Shown: positions 54,634 through 63,210 of the stretch, piece by piece
Numbering within the stretch: position 1 is the first letter of the stretch
How the letters are laid out: each line of letters begins with the position of its first letter
DNA from: DASRSS01 sp963799045
Lineage (GTDB): Bacteria > Actinomycetota > Actinomycetes > Mycobacteriales > Jatrophihabitantaceae
Direction: 5' to 3'
DNA: 64,000 nucleotides
Assembly (NCBI GenBank): GCA_963799045.1
Contig: CAWCVN010000001.1
Span: 682,001-746,000, forward strand
Notes under the pieces: generated by a model
The model's database searches: none
Seen by the model: only the letters and a program-made list of their open reading frames with translations
What the model was told of the DNA's origin: nothing
Made by a program: the position numbers and the translations under genes

Positions 54634-56255
54634 GTCGTCACTCTTTCATGATCGGTTCGGCTGGGACGGTCTTCGGTGCCCGGGCGCGAGCCCGCCCGGA
54701 GCCGCCTGCTCCAGTGGGGCCACAGCGAGCACATGGCGGCCAGCACGGCCAGCGCCGAGAGGACGTATTCGGGAACGGTCCCCACCCGGGCGGCGATCGT
54801 CATCGCGGTGCGCAGCGGCACCCGTGCGTCGAGGATTGCGGGGGTGAACAACGCGCCCGAGCGCTGCCGAACGCCCCCGTCCGGGCCGATCACGGCGGAC
54901 ACGCCGGTCGTCGCGACCTGCAGCACGGTGCGGTCGAACTCGACGGCCCGCAACCGGCTCATCGCCAGCTGCTGGTAGGTCTCCGACGTGTGACCGAACG
55001 TCGCGTTGTTGGTCTGCACGACCAGCACCTGGGCGCCCGCGGACACCGACGAGCGCACCAGCGAGTCGTAGGCCACCTCGAAACAGATGACATCGCCGAT
55101 CGGGAACGGCCCGCCGCTGAGCAGGCCGTTGCCGTGCCCGGCCACCATGTCCTGCGTGACGAGCTTGGCGTCCGAGCTGACCCACTCGCTGATCGAGCGC
55201 ATCGGGATGTACTCGGCGAACGGCACCGGGTGGCGCTTGATGTACTCGGCACCCGGGCCGCTGCCCGGGGACCACAGGATTCCGGCGTTACGGCGGTGGG
55301 TAGGGCCAGGACCCTGCAGGATGGCGCCGACGAGCAGCGGCACGCCGAGCCGTGCCACCACGCGGTCGATCTGGGCGCGCGCGGCCGGGTCGGTGAGCGG
55401 ATCGACGTCCGAGGAGTTCTCCGGCCAGACGACCAGGTCGGGTTTGGGCGCCGTCCCCGCGGCGACCTCGTCGGCGAGCCGGTTGGTCTGCGCGATGTGG
55501 TTGTCCAGCACCTGGCGGGCCCGCTGCTCGAACTGCAGACCCAGGTCGGGCACGTTGCCCTGGATCAGGGCGATGACCGCCGTGCGGCCGGAGTGGTCCG
55601 GAGCCGGGCGGAGCGGCACCGACAGCAGCCCGGCGACGAGCGGCACCGCGACGACACCCGCTGAAGCGAACGCGACGGCCCGACCCGGCAGCCGCGGCCG
55701 CGTCCCCGCGGCTCGCCGGCGCATCAGGGGACGCAGCGCCAGCGCCAGGAAGCCGCCGGTCAGGGCCACGCCGAAGGTGACCAGCGGCGATCCCCCGACC
55801 GCGGCCAACCAGCGCAGCGGTGAGTCGGACTGGCTGAACGCCAACCGCCCCCAGGGGAATCCGCCGAAGGGCACCCGCGCCCGCAGCGCCTCCTGCAGCA
55901 CCCAGGCGGCTGCGATCCACAGCGGCGCGAAACGCAGCCGTTGCACGAGCGTCAGCACGGCCCCCAGGGCCGCGCAGAAGCCGGCCTCCGCGGCGGCCAA
56001 CAGCAGCCACGGCGCCGCGCCCACGTAGATGCCGGTCCAGTGCAGCATCGGGACGAACAGCGCCGACCCGTAGACGAAGCCGAGCCAGCCGCCGGTGCGG
56101 GCCCGCCGGCCGTCGACCGCGAGCGACAGACCCGCCACGGAGACGATCGCCAGCGGCCAGATCCCGGCCCGCGGGAAGGCGTAGGCGCCGGACAGCCCGG
56201 CGGCCAGCGCGAGCAGCGCCGTCCACCGCGACCGGACGGGCGTGGCGGGCACCAT
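54630..56255 (-). CDS. lnt: apolipoprotein N-acyltransferase
   Basis: A 541-residue Lnt. An N-terminal membrane region (about 10-205) is followed by a periplasmic nitrilase domain with the triad Glu in VVWPENSSD, Lys in YIKRHPVPFAEY and Cys in VICFEVAYD. It N-acylates lipoproteins at the outer membrane face. The protein ends in a charged tail. Upstream partner of the mannosyltransferase. Confidence 0.93.
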   Translation of the reverse strand: MVPATPVRSRWTALLALAAGLSGAYAFPRAGIWPLAIVSVAGLSLAVDGRRARTGGWLGFVYGSALFVPMLHWTGIYVGAAPWLLLAAAEAGFCAALGAVLTLVQRLRFAPLWIAAAWVLQEALRARVPFGGFPWGRLAFSQSDSPLRWLAAVGGSPLVTFGVALTGGFLALALRPLMRRRAAGTRPRLPGRAVAFASAGVVAVPLVAGLLSVPLRPAPDHSGRTAVIALIQGNVPDLGLQFEQRARQVLDNHIAQTNRLADEVAAGTAPKPDLVVWPENSSDVDPLTDPAARAQIDRVVARLGVPLLVGAILQGPGPTHRRNAGILWSPGSGPGAEYIKRHPVPFAEYIPMRSISEWVSSDAKLVTQDMVAGHGNGLLSGGPFPIGDVICFEVAYDSLVRSSVSAGAQVLVVQTNNATFGHTSETYQQLAMSRLRAVEFDRTVLQVATTGVSAVIGPDGGVRQRSGALFTPAILDARVPLRTAMTIAARVGTVPEYVLSALAVLAAMCSLWPHWSRRLRAGSRPGTEDRPSRTDHERVTT

Positions 56256-56380
56256 CCGATCAGTATCCAGGGCCGGCCGGGGATCCGTAGCCCGGTCTCA
56301 GCTCGCGGTGCACCGGTCCGCTCGTGCCGGCGGCGCCCGCGGTAGCGTTTACGGGTCTAGCGCAACCGGGGGCCACCACC

Positions 56381-57397
56381 ATGGCAGTGAGCATCGAGGA
56401 CGTCGCACGCCGGGCCGGCGTGTCGATCGCCACGGTCTCGCGCGCGCTGCGTGGCCTGCCCGATGTCGCTGCCGCCACCCGCGACCGGGTGCTCGAGGCC
56501 GCGGCCGAGCTGGACTACGTCGCCTCGCCGTTCGCGGCGCGGCTGGCCAGCGGCCGCACCTCGACGGTCGGGGTGGTCGTCCCGTTCGTCAACCGCTGGT
56601 TCTTCGCCGAGGTCATCGACGGCGTCGAGGCGGCGCTGCGCAAGTCCGGCTTCGACCTGCTGCTGTACAACCTCGGCGACGAGGCCGGCCGAGCGCGCTT
56701 CTTCGAGATCATGCCGATGCGCAAGCGTGTCGACGGGGTGCTGGTCGCCAGCCTCGTGCTCGGCGACGACGAGTTCGCGGCCCTGTCCGCGCTCAGCTGC
56801 CCGGTCGGGCTGCTCGGGCTGGACCGGCCGGGGTTCCTGTCGACCCGAATCGACGACGTCGCCAGCGCGCGCACCGCGGTGCGTCATCTCGTCGCCCTGG
56901 GGCACCGCCGAATCGGGCTCATCGGCGGCGACACCGATGACCCGATGCGCTTCACCCCACCGCTGCACCGCCGCGACGGCTACCGCGACGCGCTGCGCGA
57001 GGCCGGGGTCGACCCGGACCCGCGGCTGGAGGCGCTGGGTTACTTCACCGTCGACGGAGGCGGGGAGGCCGCCGAGCGGCTGCTGTCGGTCCCGGACCGG
57101 CCGACGGCGCTGTTCGCCGAGAGCGACGAGATGGCCTACGGCGCGATGCGCACGATCCGCCGGCACGGTCTGAGCATCCCGCAGGACGTCGCGGTCATCG
57201 GCTTCGACGACCACTACACCGCCGAGCTGATGGACCTGTCCACCATCCGCCAGCCCGTCGCCGGTCAGGCCGTCGACATCACCACCCGGCTGCTGTCGGC
57301 CATCGCCGCTCCGGACGAGGCCGCCGCGGACGAGGTGGTGCTGCCGACGGAGCTGGTCGTCCGCGGCTCCACCGACCCCTCGGCGACGACGGCATGA
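56381..57397 (+). CDS. LacI-family regulator
   Basis: A 338-residue LacI/GalR regulator. HTH at about 3-50 (IEDVARRAGVSIATVSRALRGLPDV), periplasmic-binding-protein domain with GVVVPFVNRWFF and IGLIGG, terminal segment VIGFDDHYTAELMDLSTIRQP. The ligand is unknown. Its stop overlaps the exonuclease start by 4 bases (ATGA). Confidence 0.9.
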   Translation: MAVSIEDVARRAGVSIATVSRALRGLPDVAAATRDRVLEAAAELDYVASPFAARLASGRTSTVGVVVPFVNRWFFAEVIDGVEAALRKSGFDLLLYNLGDEAGRARFFEIMPMRKRVDGVLVASLVLGDDEFAALSALSCPVGLLGLDRPGFLSTRIDDVASARTAVRHLVALGHRRIGLIGGDTDDPMRFTPPLHRRDGYRDALREAGVDPDPRLEALGYFTVDGGGEAAERLLSVPDRPTALFAESDEMAYGAMRTIRRHGLSIPQDVAVIGFDDHYTAELMDLSTIRQPVAGQAVDITTRLLSAIAAPDEAAADEVVLPTELVVRGSTDPSATTA

Positions 57398-58308
57398 CGC
57401 TGCAGCTGGTAGACGCGGCGAGCATGTACTTCCGCGCGTTCCACGCGCTGCCGGAGTCGATCACCGCGCCGGACGGGCGCCCGGTCAACGCCATTCGCGG
57501 GTTCCTGGACATGGCGGCCACGCTCATCGAACGGCGCCGCCCGACGCGCTGGGTCGCCTGCTTGGACCACGACTGGCGGCCGGGCTTTCGCGTCGCGCTC
57601 GTCCCGTCGTACAAGGCCCATCGCGTCGCGCAGGACGGCGGCGAGGAGATCCCGCCGGCCTTGGCCGCGCAGGTCCCACTGCTGCGGGAGACGCTCGCCG
57701 CGCTCGGCCTGTGCTCGGTCGGTGCCCGCGGCTTCGAGGCCGACGACGTGATCGCGACGCTGGCCGCACGCGACCGGGACCGGGTCGAGATCGTCAGCGG
57801 CGATCGGGACATGCTCGCACTGGTCGACTACCGGGTGCACGTGCTCTACACCGGCCGCGGCCTGGCCAACCTCGAGACGATCGGCCCCGAGGAGGTCCAC
57901 GCGAAGTACGGTGTGCCGGCGCACCACTACGCTGACTTCGCCGTGCTGCGCGGCGATCCCAGCGACGGCCTTCCCGGCGTGCCCGGCATCGGAGAGAAGA
58001 CCGCTGCCGCCCTGGTCGCCCGGTTCGGCTCGGTCGAGGACATCCTTGCCGCGGCCGAGGACAGCTCGGATGGCTTCCCGGCGGGCGCGGCGAACAGAGT
58101 TCTCGCCGCGCGCGACTACCTCGCGGTCGCGCCGGCGGCGGTGCGCGTGCGCACCGACGTCGAACTCGAACCGCTCGAGGACGCCCTGCCCACCCAGCCG
58201 GCCGACCTCGAGGCGCTCACCCGGCTGGTGGAGGAACTCGGCATCGCGTCGTCGGTGCAGCGGGTGGAAGCGGCAATCGCGCTGGCGGCCGCCGCGACCG
58301 CCGACTGA
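57394..58308 (+). CDS. 5'-3' exonuclease (PolA N-domain/FEN-like)
   Basis: A 304-residue nuclease like the DNA polymerase I 5' exonuclease domain. Metal ligands are in QLVDAASMYFRAF, GFEADDVIATLA, SGDRDMLALV; the helix-hairpin-helix GVPGIGEKTA follows. It corresponds to Rv2090 in M. tuberculosis by order. It likely removes flaps or RNA primers. ATG overlaps the LacI gene. Confidence 0.92.
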   Translation: MTLQLVDAASMYFRAFHALPESITAPDGRPVNAIRGFLDMAATLIERRRPTRWVACLDHDWRPGFRVALVPSYKAHRVAQDGGEEIPPALAAQVPLLRETLAALGLCSVGARGFEADDVIATLAARDRDRVEIVSGDRDMLALVDYRVHVLYTGRGLANLETIGPEEVHAKYGVPAHHYADFAVLRGDPSDGLPGVPGIGEKTAAALVARFGSVEDILAAAEDSSDGFPAGAANRVLAARDYLAVAPAAVRVRTDVELEPLEDALPTQPADLEALTRLVEELGIASSVQRVEAAIALAAAATAD

Positions 58309-58319
58309 GCCGGCTCAGT
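58304..58319. terminator. 16-bp perfect palindrome holding both stop codons
   Basis: ACTGAGCCGGCTCAGT contains TGA of the exonuclease gene and, on the other strand, TGA of the DUF4333 gene. As RNA it makes a six-base stem with CCGG loop. Likely bidirectional terminator. Confidence 0.5.
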
Positions 58320-59160
58320 TATCCGGCACGGCGACGTAGTGCGCGCCGGCCACCTTCGTGATCTTGACCGTGAAGTGGGCGTTGCCGCTGCCGACGCAGG
58401 TGAACGTCGCGTTCTTCTTGATCGTGATGTTGCTGCCGCCGTTGCAGACGACGTTCGAGGCGCCCAGGTTCTGCTCGATGTAGCCCTCCACTGCGGTGTG
58501 GCTGAGCTTCTTGGTCACGACGAAGCCGGGCACCCAGAACAGCAACACGAGCGCCACGACGAGGGCCACCGCGGTCCCGAGCGAGGCCCAAAGTGCGGTC
58601 CGACGGCGCTTCGGCGCCGCCGGCGCACCGTAGCCGGGCGGGGCGTAGCTCTGCTGCGGGTAGCCGGGGGGCGGGTAGCCGTACTGGTACCCGGCCGGCG
58701 CGCCGCCGTAGGCCTGCTGCCCGGCCTCCGCGTAGCCCGGGTACCCGCCGCCCTGTGGGTAGCCCTGATACGCCTGGGTGGGGTATCCCTGCTGGGGATA
58801 GCCGCCCTGGGGATAGCCGCCCTGGGGATAGCCGCCCTGGGGATAGCCGCCCTGCGGGTACCCCTGCTGCGGGTACGGCGGCTGGGCCGGGTACTGCTGG
58901 GTGGGATAGCCCTGCTGCGACCCGTACTCCGGTTGGCCGTACGGCTGCTCGTACTGCGGCTGCCCGTACTGCGGCTGCTCGTACTGCGGCTGCTCGTACT
59001 GCGGCGCCGCCGGCTGGCCGTACTCGGGCTGATCCTGCGGCTGCCCGTACTGCGGCGCCGCCGGCTGGCCGTCCTGCTCGGCCGGCCGGTCCGCGGCCTG
59101 CGCCGGCCTCGGGCCCTGGCCCGGCGACGGCTCCCGGTCGCTGCTGCCCTGTTCGGTCAT
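58315..59160 (-). CDS. Gln/Pro/Tyr-rich DUF4333 membrane protein
   Basis: A 281-residue protein. Residues 1-180 are low complexity: QPQYEQPQYG-type and YPQGG repeats. A KRRR flank and one transmembrane helix (about 185-210) follow, then an extracytoplasmic domain with two Cys (VVCNGG and FTCVGSG), the DUF4333 pattern. It corresponds in place to Rv2091c. The N-terminal repeats are encoded by nearly identical DNA, so length may vary. Function unknown. Confidence 0.83.
   Translation of the reverse strand: MTEQGSSDREPSPGQGPRPAQAADRPAEQDGQPAAPQYGQPQDQPEYGQPAAPQYEQPQYEQPQYGQPQYEQPYGQPEYGSQQGYPTQQYPAQPPYPQQGYPQGGYPQGGYPQGGYPQGGYPQQGYPTQAYQGYPQGGGYPGYAEAGQQAYGGAPAGYQYGYPPPGYPQQSYAPPGYGAPAAPKRRRTALWASLGTAVALVVALVLLFWVPGFVVTKKLSHTAVEGYIEQNLGASNVVCNGGSNITIKKNATFTCVGSGNAHFTVKITKVAGAHYVAVPDN
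58801..58860. repeat. four 15-bp tandem repeats
   Basis: GCCGCCCTGGGGATA occurs three times exactly and once with two changes (58846-58860), encoding YPQGG four times on the minus strand. An in-frame unit, so slippage changes length without breaking the gene. Confidence 0.85.
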
Positions 59161-59299
59161 CGCGGCACCTGACCCATTTCTCGCACTCGTTCCTTCGACA
59201 CCACCCGACGGCGCCCGCCGGACGCGCGCCCCGTCGGGCACACGCTACTGCGCCCACCTGGGCGCCGGCTGCGCGCCACCCTGGCGCCGGCTGGGCGGT

Positions 59300-62050
59300 T
59301 CACGGCTGCATGCTCTGCGCTACCACGCCGCGGCGCACGGCGGCGATCGCGGCCCGCGCCGTCGCCTGCAGCGGGACCTCCCCCGCCGCGGACGGCGCGC
59401 CGGCCAGCTGGTCGAGCAGGTCCAGCACCTGTTTGCTCCACCGGATGAAATCGCCCGCGGCGAGCTCGGCGCCACCCTCTCCCGCGGCCGTCAGCGCACG
59501 CGTGAGCGACTGCCCGCTCGCCCAGCGATGGATTGCCCGAGCGAAGCCGACGTCCGGCTCACGGGTCGTGGGCAGGCCGAGCCGGGCCTCGTCCTCGGTC
59601 AGGCCGGACCAGATCCGCACGGTCAGCCCCAGGGCGTCGCGAACCCGATCGCCCGGCATCTGGTCCACCGGACGCTCCTCGCGGCGGGCCTCGTAGAGCA
59701 GCGCCGAGATCACCGCCGCCAGGTCGGCGGGGCTCAGCCCGTCCCAGGCGCCGTCCCGCATGCATTCGGCTACCAACAGGTCCGACTCGGACCAGATCCG
59801 GGCGAGCGTCCTCCCGGCCGGGGTCGTCTCGTCGCCGGAGAGGTAGCCGCGCTCGGTCAGCAGGTGGCAGATCCGGTCGAACGTGCGGCCCAGCGAGCCG
59901 GTGCGACCCTCGGCGCGCCGGCGCAGCTCGTCGCTCTCGCGCCCCAGCCGCACGTGCCGCTCGGCGATGCGGGCATGCTGCTCGCGGTCCGGGCAGGCGT
60001 GGCAGGGGTGGGCGCGCAGCTCACGCCGCAGCCGGGACACCTCGTCGTCGTCGTCGGCCGGGCCCGGCCCCCGGCGGCGTGCCGGCCCGGCCACCCGCCC
60101 GCCAGGGACGTCCAGCGCCCGCACGCTCGCGGCCAGGTCCCGCCGCTCTTGCGGCGAGCGGAAGTTCACGTGTTTGGGCACCCGCACCTGGCCGAGCACC
60201 TCGGCGGCCACCGGGAAATCGACGACCGAGAGCCGGCCGCCCCAACGGCCTTCGGTCACGACCAGCGGCCTGGGGTCGTCGCGGGGCTGCACCCCGGGGT
60301 CGAGCACGACGGCCAGTCCGGCACGCCGGCCGGACGGCACCCGGATCACGTCCCCGCGACGCAGGCCTTCCAGCGACCGGACCACCGCCGCTTTGCGGCT
60401 GCGAGCGCCCTCGCGCGAGAGCGCGGCCTCCCGGTCGGACAGTGCCCGGCGCAGCGCGGCGTATTCGCCGAAGTCCCCCAGCTCGCAGCGCATCTGCCCT
60501 GCCAATTCCGCCCGGGAGCGCTCGTTGCGCCGGATCTGGGCGAGCAACCCGGCCACGCCGCGGTCGGCCTGGAACTGCGCGAACGACGATTCGAGCAGGC
60601 TGCGTGCCGCCTCCCGGCCCATCTGCCCGACGAGATTGACCGCCATGTTGTACGACGGCCGGAACGACGAGCGCAGCGGGTAGGTACGCGTCGAGGCCAG
60701 CCCCGCGACCCGGCCAGGGTCGACCTCGGGTGTCCAGAGCACCACCGCGTGGCCCTCAACGTCGATGCCGCGGCGGCCGGCACGGCCGGTCAGCTGGGTG
60801 TACTCACCGGGCGTGATGTCGACGTGTGTCTCGCCGTTGAACTTGGTCAGCCGCTCCAGCACCACCGTTCGCGCCGGCATGTTGATGCCCAGCGCGAGCG
60901 TCTCGGTCGCGAAGACCGCCCGCACCAGGCCGCGCACGAACAGCTCCTCGACGGCCTCCTTGAAGACCGGCAGCATCCCCGCGTGGTGGGCCGCGACGCC
61001 CCGTAGCAGACCCTCACGCCAGTCCCAGAAGCCGAGCACCTCGAGGTCCTCCTCGGCCAGCCCCTCGGTCCGCTCGTCGATCAGCGCGGCGATCCGCGTC
61101 CGCTCGTCGTCGTCGGTCAGCCGCAGGCCCGCCTGCACGCACTGGCGCACCGCTGCGTCGCAGCCCGCGCGGCTGAAGATGAACGTGATCGCCGGCAGCA
61201 ACCCTTCGCGGTCAAGCCGGGCCACGACGTCCGGACGGTACGGCGGACGCCAGCCGCGCGGCCGCGGTGCGCCCCGGTCACGTGGGCGCCCACGGCGTCC
61301 CTGGCCCGGCTCCAGGTAGCGCAGCCGCCCGTTCAGGTAGCGAGCCAGTTCGGGGTCGACGACCTGTCTGTCGCCCTCCTCGGCGAACAGGTCGAACATC
61401 CGAGTGCCGACCATGACGTGCTGCCACAGCGGGACCGGCCGCTCCTCATGGACGATCACCTGCGTCTCGCCTCGGACGGAGACCAGCCACTCCCCGAACT
61501 CCTCGGCGTTGGACACCGTCGCCGACAGCGACACCAGCCGCACCGACGCCGCCAGGTGGATGATCACTTCCTCCCACACGGCGCCGCGGAACCGGTCCCC
61601 GAGGTAGTGCACCTCATCCATCACCACGTAGCCGAGGCCGGCCAGCGACGTGCTCCCGGCGTAGAGCATGTTCCGCAGCACCTCGGTCGTCATGACCACG
61701 ATCGGCGCCGCACCGTTGACCGCGTTGTCCCCGGTCAGCAGGCCGACCCGGTCGCTGCCGTGCCGCGCGACCAGGTCGTTGTACTTCTGGTTCGACAACG
61801 CCTTGATAGGGGTCGTGTAGAAGCACTTCTGGCCGGCCGCGAGAGCGAGGTGGACGGCGAACTCGCCGACCACGGTCTTGCCGGCGCCGGTCGGCGCGCA
61901 GACCAGCACGGCGTGACCGTCCTCCAGCGCGCGACACGCATCGAGCTGGAACCCGTCGAGCGCGAACGGATACTGGCCGGCGAAGTCGGTCAGCGCGGGG
62001 TGCCGCGTCCGCCGCCGCGCCGCGGCGAAGCGCTCACTCGGCGTGCTCAT
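59300..62050 (-). CDS. helY: Ski2/Mtr4-like ATP-dependent helicase
   Basis: A 916-residue superfamily 2 helicase. Walker A APTGAGKT (52-59), DEVH (145-148), SAT motif and QLTGRAGRRG motif VI; C-terminal Ski2-type helical region (DSHCT-like, about 740-910). HelY-type proteins are thought to remodel RNA; the function in actinobacteria is not settled. ATG at 62050, downstream of tatC by 22 bp, the same order as Rv2092c-Rv2093c. Confidence 0.94.
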   Translation of the reverse strand: MSTPSERFAAARRRTRHPALTDFAGQYPFALDGFQLDACRALEDGHAVLVCAPTGAGKTVVGEFAVHLALAAGQKCFYTTPIKALSNQKYNDLVARHGSDRVGLLTGDNAVNGAAPIVVMTTEVLRNMLYAGSTSLAGLGYVVMDEVHYLGDRFRGAVWEEVIIHLAASVRLVSLSATVSNAEEFGEWLVSVRGETQVIVHEERPVPLWQHVMVGTRMFDLFAEEGDRQVVDPELARYLNGRLRYLEPGQGRRGRPRDRGAPRPRGWRPPYRPDVVARLDREGLLPAITFIFSRAGCDAAVRQCVQAGLRLTDDDERTRIAALIDERTEGLAEEDLEVLGFWDWREGLLRGVAAHHAGMLPVFKEAVEELFVRGLVRAVFATETLALGINMPARTVVLERLTKFNGETHVDITPGEYTQLTGRAGRRGIDVEGHAVVLWTPEVDPGRVAGLASTRTYPLRSSFRPSYNMAVNLVGQMGREAARSLLESSFAQFQADRGVAGLLAQIRRNERSRAELAGQMRCELGDFGEYAALRRALSDREAALSREGARSRKAAVVRSLEGLRRGDVIRVPSGRRAGLAVVLDPGVQPRDDPRPLVVTEGRWGGRLSVVDFPVAAEVLGQVRVPKHVNFRSPQERRDLAASVRALDVPGGRVAGPARRRGPGPADDDDEVSRLRRELRAHPCHACPDREQHARIAERHVRLGRESDELRRRAEGRTGSLGRTFDRICHLLTERGYLSGDETTPAGRTLARIWSESDLLVAECMRDGAWDGLSPADLAAVISALLYEARREERPVDQMPGDRVRDALGLTVRIWSGLTEDEARLGLPTTREPDVGFARAIHRWASGQSLTRALTAAGEGGAELAAGDFIRWSKQVLDLLDQLAGAPSAAGEVPLQATARAAIAAVRRGVVAQSMQP

Positions 62051-62072
62051 CGTCCGCTCCCCCGCACCGCGC

Positions 62073-62972
62073 TCAGGTGGTGTCCGACCACGACTCCGGC
62101 ACGTCGACCAGCGGCTCGGGAATCGGATCGAGTTGTGATGCCACGTCGTCGTCGAGATGTTCGACGAGACGTTGCTCGGCCTTGCGGCGCGCCTTGCGCT
62201 TGTCGTGCAGCACGGCGAACAGCACCGCGCCTTCGAACAGGGCGACCATCGGCAGCGCCATCGCGCACATCGTGAACGGGTCGGTGCTCGGCGTCGCGAC
62301 CGCGGCGAACAGGAAGATCAGGAAAACGCCCAGGCGTTGCGACTTCCGCAACAGCCTGCCCGGCAGCACGCCGGCGAGGTTGGCCATCACGACCAGCAGC
62401 GGCAGCTCGAACGCCGCGCCGAAGACGACAAGCATCAGCGTGACAAACGACAGGTAGGCGTTGACCGTCAGCAGCGCCTCGGTGCCGGCGCCCGCGGCGT
62501 GCAACAGCACCGACAGCCCCTTGGCGAGCACGACGTATGCCAGCGCGACACCCGCAGCGAACAGCACCGTGGAGAAGAAGATGAACCACAGCGTGTATTT
62601 GCGCTCGGTGCGGCGCAGCCCCGGTGTGATGAACGCCCAGATCTGGTACAGCCACAACGGTGCGGTGAACACCGTGCCGGTGATCACCGAGACCTTCAGC
62701 CGGGTTGTGAAGCCGTCGAGCACGCCGGTGTAGATCAGTGGGCAGTCCTTGCCCTGCGAGTGGTAGCGGTACTTCGGGCTCACCGAGCAGTACGGGTGCT
62801 CGAGGAAGTGCAGCACGGGTTCGTACAGCAGCCAGCCCGCCACCGCGCCGGCGGCGACGATGAGCACGACCACGATCAGCCGGCGGCGCAGTTCGCGCAG
62901 GTGGTCGAGTACCGACATCCGCGCCTCGGGATTGGCCTGGCGGGCGCGGCCGCGGCGGAAGGCGTTGCGCAT
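62073..62972 (-). CDS. tatC: twin-arginine translocase subunit TatC
   Basis: A 299-residue membrane protein with six transmembrane helices. The conserved EARMSVLDHLRELRRRL start, TPLWLYQIWAFITPGL (with the family's P-x-x-Y-x-x-W-x-F pattern) and FLFAAVATPSTDPFTM are present. It receives Tat signal peptides. The C-terminal tail is longer than usual and acidic. ATG at 62972. Confidence 0.95.
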   Translation of the reverse strand: MRNAFRRGRARQANPEARMSVLDHLRELRRRLIVVVLIVAAGAVAGWLLYEPVLHFLEHPYCSVSPKYRYHSQGKDCPLIYTGVLDGFTTRLKVSVITGTVFTAPLWLYQIWAFITPGLRRTERKYTLWFIFFSTVLFAAGVALAYVVLAKGLSVLLHAAGAGTEALLTVNAYLSFVTLMLVVFGAAFELPLLVVMANLAGVLPGRLLRKSQRLGVFLIFLFAAVATPSTDPFTMCAMALPMVALFEGAVLFAVLHDKRKARRKAEQRLVEHLDDDVASQLDPIPEPLVDVPESWSDTT

Positions 62973-62984
62973 GGCGGGTCGCGA

Positions 62985-63191
62985 TCAGTCCCGCACGGCC
63001 CGGAGGGCCCGCGCGTGCGCGTCGTCGATGTCGGCCTGCAATTGCCGTAACCGCTCGTCGAGTGCCTGCAGCCGGGCAAGGTCGGCCTGAAGGCGGCGCG
63101 CCTTCCACCAGACCTCGTACCCGCAGAAGCTCAGAATCACCGCGGCGAGCACGAGCGCGGCGACCCAGGCGATGATCGGCACCTCGAACAC
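62985..63191 (-). CDS. small membrane protein with coiled coil, in the usual tatA place
   Basis: A 68-residue protein: one N-terminal transmembrane helix (about 5-27: IIAWVAALVLAAVILSFCGYEVWW) then a heptad-rich helix (LQADLARLQALDERLRQLQADIDDA). It lies between pafC and tatC where mycobacteria have tatA, but lacks the FG hinge and amphipathic helix of TatA, so I do not call it TatA. GTG start. Function unknown. Confidence 0.72.
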   Translation of the reverse strand: MFEVPIIAWVAALVLAAVILSFCGYEVWWKARRLQADLARLQALDERLRQLQADIDDAHARALRAVRD

Positions 63192-63210
63192 CCGCCCAGC
63201 GTACTTTGCG

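Noticed and set aside
58801..58860. CRISPR-like array
   Set aside because: Units are contiguous 15-mers in a coding frame with no spacers.
62985..63191. Annotation as tatA from gene order
   Set aside because: The sequence lacks the FG hinge and amphipathic helix; only position supports it.
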